A stretch of 6,895 nucleotides of DNA from contig DKJQ01000145.1 of the NCBI GenBank assembly GCA_002454845.1, forward strand, positions 1-6,895, given 5' to 3'. The notes under the pieces were generated by a model that made no database searches, was not told where the DNA came from, and saw only the letters and a list, made by a program, of their open reading frames with translations. Below, in pieces: positions 1 through 5,814 of this stretch; the stretch's first letter is position 1, and each line of letters starts with the position of its first letter. The position numbers were made by a program, and so were the translations under genes. The DNA is from Ignavibacteria bacterium UBA6688. Its GTDB lineage: Bacteria > Bacteroidota > Ignavibacteria > UBA10030.

Positions 1-23
1 GCTGACCGCTGAAAGCTGAGAGC
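1..23. repeat. Heptanucleotide tandem repeat (GCTGANN), cut by window edge
   Basis: Three consecutive 7-mers are visible: GCTGACC, GCTGAAA and GCTGAGA (1-21). A fourth, decayed unit (GCCTAAG) would overlap the clpX stop codon at 24-26. The array lies directly downstream of clpX and probably continues to the left outside the window, so its true length is unknown. Tandem heptamers are known from cyanobacteria as short tandemly repeated repetitive sequences; similarity to that class is by form only. No function can be assigned. Confidence 0.6.
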
Positions 24-1283
<1,260 letters not shown>

Positions 1284-1293
1284 ACGATCCTGC

Positions 1294-1938
1294 TTATTTG
1301 TCCTTTTTGGGTTCGGCCGTCCGCTTCACGAGGATGTTGTCGATCAGCCCGTACTCCTTTGCTTCCTGGGCGGACATGTACCGGTCACGGTCGGTGTCCT
1401 TTTCGATCATCTCGACCGATTTCTCGCAGTGAGCCGCGAGGATCTCGTTGAGCCGCTTCTTCGTGCGCAGGATCTCTTCCGCCTGGATGCTGATGTCGGA
1501 GGCCGCGCCCTGCACGCCCCCCCACGGCTGGTGGATCATGATGCGCGAGTTCGGCAGCACCATGCGTTTGGTCTTGGCTCCGCCCGCCAGCAGCACCGCG
1601 CCCATACTGGCCGCCATACCAATACAGATCGTCGAAACGTCTGGGCGAATATACTGCATCGTATCATAAATCGCAAGCCCGGAGGAGACGCTCCCGCCCG
1701 GACTGTTGATGTACATGTGAATATCCTTGTCGGGGTCCTCCGACTCCAGGAACAGGAGCTGGGCGATGGTGAGGCTCGCGATCGTGTCGTCAATCGGCGT
1801 TCCGATGAACACGATCCGCTCCTTCAACAACCGCGAGTAAATGTCGTATGCCCGCTCGCCCCGGCCGGTCTGTTCGACCACCATCGGAACAAGCTGGTTG
1901 TATACCTCAAACGGAGAATGCTTCATAGAGCACGTCAT
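1294..1938 (-). CDS. clpP: ATP-dependent Clp protease proteolytic subunit ClpP
   Basis: Serine peptidase subunit that forms the tetradecameric chamber of ClpXP and, where present, ClpAP. The catalytic triad is complete: Ser111 in GMAASMGA, His136 in RIMIHQP, and Asp185 in DTDRDRY. The oxyanion-side glycine motif SPGGSV is at 79-84. With the ATG at 1938 the protein is 214 residues, and the triad numbering matches the E. coli ClpP precursor (111/136/185), which suggests a short N-terminal propeptide. This start overlaps the tig stop as ATGA, so coupled translation is likely. The only clear Shine-Dalgarno (AAAGGA, 1938-1943) abuts that ATG and would fit better the second in-frame ATG at 1926 (210 residues, starting MKHSPF). 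clpX follows after 10 nt. Identity is certain; the exact start is not. Confidence 0.97.
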   Translation of the reverse strand: MTCSMKHSPFEVYNQLVPMVVEQTGRGERAYDIYSRLLKERIVFIGTPIDDTIASLTIAQLLFLESEDPDKDIHMYINSPGGSVSSGLAIYDTMQYIRPDVSTICIGMAASMGAVLLAGGAKTKRMVLPNSRIMIHQPWGGVQGAASDISIQAEEILRTKKRLNEILAAHCEKSVEMIEKDTDRDRYMSAQEAKEYGLIDNILVKRTAEPKKDK

Positions 1939-3224
1939 CCTTTCAAAAGAGAGTCCTGCACCGTTGCGTCGTCCACTTCGTCGATCGTCGAACTGCTGAT
2001 GAGAAGGTCCATAAGTTTCTCGCTCACCAGCCGGTCTTTGACCTGATCGGACGACTTATAGTATGTGATTAATCGTTCTTTGTCAATTCCGATCTTCGGT
2101 GCTTCGCGTTCTGCCAGGGCGACCAGCGTGGCCTCGTCCACCTCGAGATTTTCCGCTCCGACGATCTCTTCCCGGAGAAGAGCCCATCGGGACTGGTACA
2201 AGGCATACTCGCGGTTTTCCTGGAAAAATTTCTCAAACTCGAAGTCCTGCGGCAGTTGTTTGTTCGGATACTGGTTCTTGATTTCCTCGAGAAGGCCCTC
2301 GATCACGCTCCGGATCAGCGATTCGGGCACTTCGAATTCATGGAGACGGATGATCTCCGCGATTATTGCATTGATCCGGGATCTACGGTTTTTTTCCTTC
2401 CAGTACGACTCAAGATCTTCCCGCAGGCTCGTCCGGAACTCGGCAACGGTCGAGATCTTGTCCTTGGTGACTTTCTTGACGAGCTCGTCGTTTAACTCGG
2501 GAAGGATCACTTTTTGTACGTTCGTGACATTGAGTTTTGCGTTCACCTTGTGCGTGTGATCCCCATGCTGGTGCTCAAACCGGACGGTGTGTTCGTTCCC
2601 CTTTGCGGCGCCCGTCAACGCGTCCTTGAAGGGTTTCTCCAGTTGAGGGTCTGCCAGATAGAAGCGCGCGTTTTCCGTTTTCTTGCCGATGAGAGGAACG
2701 CCCGACTCGTCAAGTTCCTGCATCTCGGCCGTAACGATGTGCTCGTCGTCCGTTGCCTTCTCCACATCCACCAACGCGCTGTTCCCCTTCCGCAGGCGAT
2801 CGATCTCCTCCTCTAACTCTGCATCCACGAGCCGGTGCACCACTGCCTTGACGGAGAGTCCTTTATACTGCTTCAAGGTGATGGTTGGACGGACATCGTA
2901 CTTGATCTTGAAGCGGAAATGTTCCCCACGCCTGTAATCGAGGTCGACAAGGGTCGGTTCCCCGATTGGCTTCAGGTCCTTTTCCTGCACCGCCTGGCGA
3001 TAGAGCTCGCTGGCCAGCTTGTCAAGATATTCGTTCTCGATCAACTCGCCGTACAGCTTCTTGATCATGTCGAGCGGGGCTTTTCCTTTGCGAAATCCCT
3101 TGATCTCGATCTTCGGGCGATACTCATGGTACGCCTTGTCGAAATGGGGCTTCAATTCATCCGAGGTGGCATGGATCTCGACTTCTTTTGAGACATCAGA
3201 GATTGAAACGAGGGTTACTTCCAC
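1935..3224 (-). CDS. tig: Trigger factor (ribosome-associated chaperone / peptidyl-prolyl isomerase)
   Basis: Binds the ribosome next to the exit tunnel and shields nascent chains; the family also has an FKBP-type prolyl isomerase domain. I chose the GTG at 3222-3224, giving 429 residues (E. coli 432). It has AAGGA 8 nt upstream, and it places the ribosome-binding signature GFRKGKAP at 43-50, the same numbering as in E. coli. The N-terminal ribosome-binding domain is followed by a divergent FKBP-like segment (about 150-240) and a long helical, charge-rich C-terminal chaperone domain ending in LLKG. The open frame continues upstream to 3416, but that stretch consists of hairpins and repeats and begins far outside family length. 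An in-frame ATG at 3242 overlaps the Shine-Dalgarno and is unlikely. First gene of tig-clpP-clpX; its TGA overlaps the clpP ATG. A terminator-like hairpin lies about 40 nt upstream. Confidence 0.97.
   Translation of the reverse strand: MEVTLVSISDVSKEVEIHATSDELKPHFDKAYHEYRPKIEIKGFRKGKAPLDMIKKLYGELIENEYLDKLASELYRQAVQEKDLKPIGEPTLVDLDYRRGEHFRFKIKYDVRPTITLKQYKGLSVKAVVHRLVDAELEEEIDRLRKGNSALVDVEKATDDEHIVTAEMQELDESGVPLIGKKTENARFYLADPQLEKPFKDALTGAAKGNEHTVRFEHQHGDHTHKVNAKLNVTNVQKVILPELNDELVKKVTKDKISTVAEFRTSLREDLESYWKEKNRRSRINAIIAEIIRLHEFEVPESLIRSVIEGLLEEIKNQYPNKQLPQDFEFEKFFQENREYALYQSRWALLREEIVGAENLEVDEATLVALAEREAPKIGIDKERLITYYKSSDQVKDRLVSEKLMDLLISSSTIDEVDDATVQDSLLKG
1938..1943 (-). promoter_or_regulatory. 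Ribosome binding site of clpP (start-deciding)
   Basis: AAAGGA on the minus strand ends on the A of the upstream clpP ATG (1938), giving zero spacing, and lies 11 nt before the second in-frame ATG (1926). It lies inside the last codons of tig. Initiation at 1938 would therefore depend on coupling to tig termination, while 1926 could use the Shine-Dalgarno directly, with slightly long spacing. Confidence 0.5.
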
Positions 3225-3232
3225 GTGCTGGT

Positions 3233-3239
3233 TCCTTCC
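3233..3239 (-). promoter_or_regulatory. Ribosome binding site of tig
   Basis: GGAAGGA on the minus strand, with the AAGGA core (3233-3237) 8 nt before the GTG at 3224. This is the best Shine-Dalgarno near the gene and decides in favour of the GTG start over the ATG at 3242, whose codon lies directly against this motif. Confidence 0.75.
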
Positions 3240-3263
3240 CATGAAGATCGAATATCGGTCATG

Positions 3264-3293
3264 AAAAACCCGGCAGCCTTTGTTCTTGCCGGG
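3264..3293 (-). terminator. Intrinsic terminator or attenuator upstream of tig
   Basis: Read on the minus strand, a 7-bp GC-rich stem (CCCGGCA / TGCCGGG, 3287-3293 with 3269-3275, loop 11 nt) is followed at once by TTTTT (3264-3268). This is the form of a rho-independent terminator for transcription coming from tRNA-Leu. It lies 39 nt before the tig GTG, so it either separates tRNA-Leu from the protease operon or acts as partial attenuation. I see no strong promoter between it and tig. Confidence 0.55.
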
Positions 3294-3305
3294 GGGGAAT
3301 ATAGT

Positions 3306-3332
3306 CGGCAGGTGGGGTTTTCCACCCTGCCG
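3306..3332. repeat. Imperfect hairpin
   Basis: CGGCAGGTGG (3306-3315) pairs with CCACCCTGCCG (3322-3332), giving a 10-bp stem with one bulged C and a loop of GGTTTT. On the minus strand no T-run follows, so it does not look like a classic terminator. It lies immediately beyond the terminator-like hairpin at 3264-3293; the two together may fold as a paired structure in a tig leader. Confidence 0.45.
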
Positions 3333-3355
3333 GATGTTCTTCGCTGCATCCCTCA

Positions 3356-3383
3356 CCCGCAAACGCTTGTGGGCACGGAGGGA
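3356..3383. repeat. tRNA-Leu 3'-end repeat, copy 1 (degenerate, tRNA-distal)
   Basis: 28 bp identical to the core of the two longer copies: it starts CCCGCAAACG and ends GGAGGGA. It carries the complement of the tRNA-Leu 3' acceptor strand, the 3' T-stem strand and the immediate 3' flank. To its left the similarity fades (CCCTCA against CCCCAT). To its right it changes at GGGA into TCCCGCC, the start of a hairpin. Confidence 0.75.
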
Positions 3384-3392
3384 TCCCGCCAA

Positions 3393-3413
3393 TCCCGCCA
3401 AAGAGCGGCGGGA
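3393..3413. repeat. CCCGCC/GGCGGG hairpin after repeat copy 1
   Basis: TCCCGCC (3393-3399) and GGCGGGA (3407-3413) form a 7-bp stem with a 7-nt loop. A further TCCCGCC at 3384-3390 offers an alternative left arm. It follows repeat copy 1 at nearly the same point at which the 35-bp palindrome follows copy 2, and the two share the outer CCCGCC...GGCGGG arms. Confidence 0.5.
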
Positions 3414-3473
3414 CACACAAAACGTGAAACGGCGGGACTTCGTTCCGACAAAAAAGATCGAAACTCAGCTTGC

Positions 3474-3523
3474 CCCCCACGGGTTACCCCATCCCGCAAA
3501 CGCTTGTGGGCACGGAGGGACTT
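3474..3523. repeat. tRNA-Leu 3'-end repeat, copy 2 (50 bp)
   Basis: 50 bp that I read as identical to 3562-3611, 88 bp away. It begins CCCCCACGGG and ends GGAGGGACTT. It covers the complement of the tRNA-Leu region from the 5' T-stem strand through the 3' flank, back to the next T-stem. Both ends fall at the T-loop position. It is not a complete tRNA: the D-arm and anticodon arm are missing. Confidence 0.85.
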
Positions 3524-3558
3524 CCCGCCCGCCTGACTGCGTCAGGCAGTCGGGCGGG
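3524..3558. repeat. 35-bp palindromic element inserted at the T-loop position
   Basis: Outer arms CCCGCCC (3524-3530) and GGGCGGG (3552-3558) are perfectly complementary. Between them GCCTGAC and GTCAGGC, or alternatively GACTGC and GCAGTC, give inner stems, so two hairpin shapes are possible on either strand. It splits ACTT from GAA, which are contiguous in the tRNA T-loop complement (3608-3614). Removing it reduces the 88-bp spacing to a 53-bp tandem unit. It has the look of a REP-like or miniature palindromic element; no transposase is visible. Confidence 0.7.
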
Positions 3559-3561
3559 GAA

Positions 3562-3611
3562 CCCCCACGGGTTACCCCATCCCGCAAACGCTTGTGGGCA
3601 CGGAGGGACTT
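3562..3611. repeat. tRNA-Leu 3'-end repeat, copy 3 (overlaps the tRNA gene)
   Basis: The third copy of the 50-bp unit. Its right part (3595-3611) is the 3' end of the functional tRNA-Leu gene itself; its left part (3562-3594) is the downstream flank. The GAACCCCCACGGGTT at 3559-3573 repeats the same sequence inside the tRNA (3612-3626), which shows that the unit is a tandem duplication starting in the T-loop. Confidence 0.85.
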
Positions 3612-3676
3612 GAACCCCCACGGGTTTCCCCACTAGCTCCTAAGGCTAGCGCGTCTGCCAATTTCGCCACGTGCCC
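3595..3676 (-). tRNA. tRNA-Leu (anticodon UAG)
   Basis: An 82-nt class II tRNA can be folded by hand. The acceptor stem GGGCACG/CGTGCCC is 7 perfect pairs with discriminator A. The D-stem is GCG/CGC with a loop containing TTGGCAGA. The anticodon stem CTAGC/GCTAG encloses the loop CTTAGGA, anticodon TAG, which reads CUA and probably other CUN leucine codons. The variable arm is GGGGAAACCCG, and the T-stem GGGGG/CCCTC (one G-T pair) carries the loop TTCAAGT. The long variable arm fits leucine. CCA is not encoded; the next bases are CAA. It lies upstream of tig on the same strand, and its 3' end is the source of the repeats downstream. Confidence 0.95.
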
Positions 3677-3684
3677 GCGGTCGA

Positions 3685-3713
3685 GTCATACAGTGAAACG
3701 AAAAAATCCTCAA
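3685..3713 (-). promoter_or_regulatory. Candidate promoter of tRNA-Leu
   Basis: TTGAGG (3708-3713), 17 nt, TATGAC (3685-3690) on the minus strand. The -10 box ends 8 nt before the mature tRNA 5' end, so transcription would begin almost at the tRNA itself. The -35 box lies inside one arm of the hairpin at 3704-3735. Assigned by resemblance to sigma-70 boxes only. Confidence 0.4.
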
Positions 3714-3735
3714 AACTCAACTGATTTGAGGATTT
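3701..3735 (-). terminator. Terminator-like hairpin upstream of tRNA-Leu
   Basis: AAATCCTCAAA (3704-3714) and TTTGAGGATTT (3725-3735) form a perfect 11-bp stem with a 10-nt loop. On the minus strand it runs into TTTTTT (3701-3706), so it would stop minus-strand transcription before tRNA-Leu. There is no protein gene upstream for it to serve; either it ends a short leader RNA from the candidate promoter at 3747-3775, or it is an operator-like palindrome. Confidence 0.5.
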
Positions 3736-3746
3736 CTGGCGGGAAA

Positions 3747-3775
3747 AATATACGAAGAAAAGGATAAAAAACCAA
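3747..3775 (-). promoter_or_regulatory. Candidate second minus-strand promoter
   Basis: TTGGTT (3770-3775), 17 nt, TATATT (3747-3752) on the minus strand. Its transcript would begin near 3740 and reach the terminator-like hairpin within a few bases. Weak evidence: an AT-rich stretch can give such boxes by chance. Confidence 0.25.
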
Positions 3776-3781
3776 CGTTCA

Positions 3782-3813
3782 CCGCGGGAAGCGTTCCGAC
3801 TGCAAGCCCGCGG
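3782..3813. repeat. GC-rich inverted repeat between the divergent blocks
   Basis: CCGCGGG (3782-3788) and CCCGCGG (3807-3813) are perfect 7-bp arms around an 18-nt spacer. No T-run follows directly on either strand, so it is more like a regulator site or structural element than a terminator. GCCCGCGG also occurs at 3673-3680, at the tRNA 5' end. Confidence 0.4.
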
Positions 3814-3819
3814 CATTCC

Positions 3820-3848
3820 TTGCTTTTCCTCTCCTGTTTCTCCATATT
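3820..3848 (+). promoter_or_regulatory. Candidate promoter of the hpnCDE operon
   Basis: TTGCTT (3820-3825), 17 nt, CATATT (3843-3848) on the plus strand, about 90 nt before the hpnC start. It would give a leader of roughly 85 nt. It is the best-spaced sigma-70-like pair I find in this interval, but the boxes are poor matches. Confidence 0.3.
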
Positions 3849-3938
3849 AACGGACCAATTCTCCTCGTTGACCGGACCACTCTTTAAACGTTGTTGCCGC
3901 CCCCGGTTGAAACATCGGGAGCACGAGTTTCGTCAAAG

Positions 3939-4826
3939 ATGCAACCGATGCTGACACACGACGCCATACTGCTTCGCACGCCAAGAACTACCGAACAGGC
4001 ATTTCGCTATTGCGAAAAGGTGACGTACGAGCATTATGAGAACTTTCCCGTTGCCTCCGTGTTCATTCCCAGGGACAAGCGCAAACACGTTTGCGCCATT
4101 TATGCCTTTGCGCGGATTGCAGACGACTTTGCCGATGAGCCGGGCATGAGTCCGGCAGAACGGATCGACAGTCTGAACGTTTGGGAGGAACAACTGGCAG
4201 AGTGTTACCAGGGCGAGGCGATCCACCCGGTTTTTCTCGCGCTCAAGGAAACAATCGACCGGTTTGAGATTCCCCAGTACCTTTTCCAGAACCTGTTGCA
4301 CGCATTCCGCACGGATGTGACGACCCACCGCTATGAGACGTTTGACGATGTTCTGGAGTATTGCAAGAACTCCGCAAACCCCATCGGACGGTTAATCCTG
4401 CTCCTGTTGAACTACCGGGGCGAACGATTCACGGAGCCTTCGGACGCTCTCTGCACGGCGCTGCAGCTCACGAATTTCTGGCAGGATGTGTCTGTCGACC
4501 TGGCGAAGGACCGGGTCTACATCCCGCTGGAGGATATCCGCGAGTTCGGGTATTCGGAGGAAGCACTCTTCAAGCATTCCGTGACACAGGAATTCCGCGA
4601 TATCATGATATACCAGATTGAGCGGACGGAGAGAATCTTCCTGGAAGGGAAACCCCTGCTGGACTCGGTCGGGAGGGATCTTTCATTTGAATTGAAACTT
4701 ACCTGGCATGGAGGACGAAGGATTCTCCGGAAGATCGAGAAGTCCGGATACGATGTGCTCCATGCCCGCCCCAGTCTTTCCCGATGGGATAAGACGGGCG
4801 TTCTCTTTTCTTCACTTTTATCCTAG
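3939..4826 (+). CDS. hpnC: Hydroxysqualene synthase HpnC
   Basis: Squalene/phytoene synthase-fold enzyme; HpnC converts presqualene diphosphate to hydroxysqualene, the second step of the HpnCDE squalene route. The first Asp-rich motif is DDFADE (62-67) and the second is in NFWQDVSVDL (179-188, QDVSVD at 182-187). The NFPVAS stretch (35-40) and NPIGRL (147-152) are typical of HpnC rather than of HpnD. With the ATG at 3939 the protein is 295 residues; another ATG at 3948 and an upstream TTG at 3891 are possible, and none has a strong Shine-Dalgarno. There are no signal peptide or clear membrane segments, as is usual for this soluble or peripheral enzyme. First gene of the plus-strand operon, 5 nt before hpnD. 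Phytoene synthase is the main alternative, but the hpnD-hpnE context argues against it. Confidence 0.92.
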   Translation: MQPMLTHDAILLRTPRTTEQAFRYCEKVTYEHYENFPVASVFIPRDKRKHVCAIYAFARIADDFADEPGMSPAERIDSLNVWEEQLAECYQGEAIHPVFLALKETIDRFEIPQYLFQNLLHAFRTDVTTHRYETFDDVLEYCKNSANPIGRLILLLLNYRGERFTEPSDALCTALQLTNFWQDVSVDLAKDRVYIPLEDIREFGYSEEALFKHSVTQEFRDIMIYQIERTERIFLEGKPLLDSVGRDLSFELKLTWHGGRRILRKIEKSGYDVLHARPSLSRWDKTGVLFSSLLS

Positions 4827-4831
4827 GTACC

Positions 4832-5722
4832 GTGTCGGCTCAAGGCGTCCATACCATTGCCCCGGATTTTTCGCAAAACAGGGAAAGCAACTTTTTCTTC
4901 TCCTTCCTGTTCCTCCCGCAGCCCAAACGCGAGGCGATCGAGACGATCTACGCGTTCTGTCGCTATACGGATGATATCGTCGATGAAGAGGCGGATCCCA
5001 AAGAGCGGCATAAGAGGCTCCGGGTGTGGACGGCAGAGTTGCAGCGCTCACTCTACGGCGTTTCCCGCTATGGGATCCTGAACAACCTCGCCGCCGTTAT
5101 CAAAAAGTTCAATATCCCCGTCAGACATTTCCATGACCTTTTGAAAGGCATGGAGATGGACCTGGTGAAGAGCCGGTACGAAACGTTCGGGGAGTTAAGG
5201 GAATATTGCTACCGCGCTGCCTCCACGGTTGGGTTGATTTGCGCGGAGGTCTTCGGGTACCACCATGAGCGAACGAAGGAATACGCGTTGAACCTTGGGA
5301 TCGCCCTGCAATTGACGAACATCCTACGGGACATCAAGGCCGATGCGAAACGTGGGCGGATCTATCTCCCGCGTGAGGATCTGCTCGCGTTCGGATACAC
5401 CGAGGAAGACCTGATGAACTCGGTCTATGACGACCGGTTCCGGGCGCTCATGAAGTTCGAGTGCGACCGGGCTCACGAGTTTTACCGGAAGGCAAAAAGC
5501 TTCCTCGCGGAAGATGACAAGCCGCTGTTCTATGCCGCCCGTGCCATGGGGAACATCTACTACCTGCTTCTTCTCCGTATCGAGCGAGCCGGCTACGATG
5601 TGTACTCGAAACGGATACGTCTCGCCTCGCCCGTCAAGTTCCTGGTCGCGATGGTCCTTCGGCTCCGCAACAAACTCCCCAGGAACTTCCATCGTTATAT
5701 CCGAACCGAACTGCCCGCGTAA
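4832..5722 (+). CDS. hpnD: Presqualene diphosphate synthase HpnD
   Basis: Condenses two farnesyl diphosphates head-to-head to presqualene diphosphate, the first step of squalene synthesis by the bacterial HpnCDE route. The 296-residue protein has the start-proximal SNFFFSFLFLP segment (19-29), the first Asp motif DDIVDE (47-52), GMEMDL (106-111) and the second Asp motif in NILRDIKAD (163-171) followed by KRGRIYLP, all standard for this family. The C-terminal tail is basic. The GTG start at 4832 follows the hpnC stop by 5 nt; the only Shine-Dalgarno-like bases are AGGT at 4825-4828, too close, so coupling to hpnC translation is likely. It shares its fold with the preceding gene, so the pair are old paralogues. 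A C30 carotenoid role cannot be excluded from sequence alone. Confidence 0.93.
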   Translation: MSAQGVHTIAPDFSQNRESNFFFSFLFLPQPKREAIETIYAFCRYTDDIVDEEADPKERHKRLRVWTAELQRSLYGVSRYGILNNLAAVIKKFNIPVRHFHDLLKGMEMDLVKSRYETFGELREYCYRAASTVGLICAEVFGYHHERTKEYALNLGIALQLTNILRDIKADAKRGRIYLPREDLLAFGYTEEDLMNSVYDDRFRALMKFECDRAHEFYRKAKSFLAEDDKPLFYAARAMGNIYYLLLLRIERAGYDVYSKRIRLASPVKFLVAMVLRLRNKLPRNFHRYIRTELPA

Positions 5723-5814
5723 TCCAAAGCCTCCCGGTGGGGTAGCGCACGAGCGGGGTCGACAACCTGCCGCTCTTCCGCCATCTTGTTCCTTCGAAAA
5801 TCCTGCTTCGCACC

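Larger units (their letters stand above)
3225..3594. other. Repeat- and hairpin-rich spacer between tRNA-Leu and tig, no gene
   Basis: This 370-bp stretch has open frames on both strands, but they run through tandem repeats and palindromes and match no protein I recognise. It holds a terminator-like hairpin, a second imperfect hairpin, three copies of a tRNA-Leu 3'-end sequence, a 35-bp palindrome, and several GGCGGGA/TCCCGCC motifs (3384-3390, 3393-3399, 3407-3413, 3431-3437). The subparts are listed separately. Confidence 0.7.

Noticed and set aside
3298..3326. Promoter for tig with TATATT at 3298-3303
   Set aside because: At 17-nt spacing the -35 position reads GGTGGA inside a hairpin, which is not a credible box, and the transcript would meet the terminator-like hairpin at once.
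3225..3416. N-terminal extension of trigger factor
   Set aside because: The extra 64 residues come from hairpin and repeat DNA. Family length, Shine-Dalgarno position and conserved motif numbering all support the GTG at 3224.
3474..3561. Second tRNA gene or tRNA pseudogene
   Set aside because: Only the T-arm and 3' acceptor strand are present, split by the palindrome. No D-arm or anticodon arm exists, so I call it a repeat rather than a tRNA gene.
3356..3611. CRISPR array suggested by three regularly worded repeats
   Set aside because: Only three copies, of unequal length (28, 50, 50 bp) and unequal spacing. The spacer between two of them is a palindrome, and the repeat is plainly the 3' end of tRNA-Leu. 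No cas genes are present.
3225..3636. Plus-strand open frames of about 80-118 residues across the spacer
   Set aside because: They run through tandem repeats, hairpins and the antisense of tRNA-Leu. The repeated peptide follows from the DNA repeats, and there is no plausible ribosome binding site or family resemblance.
3595..3676. Integrated genomic island at tRNA-Leu
   Set aside because: The duplicated tRNA ends lie within 350 bp with no integrase or cargo between them, and the neighbouring genes are core. At most this is a scar, reported as such.
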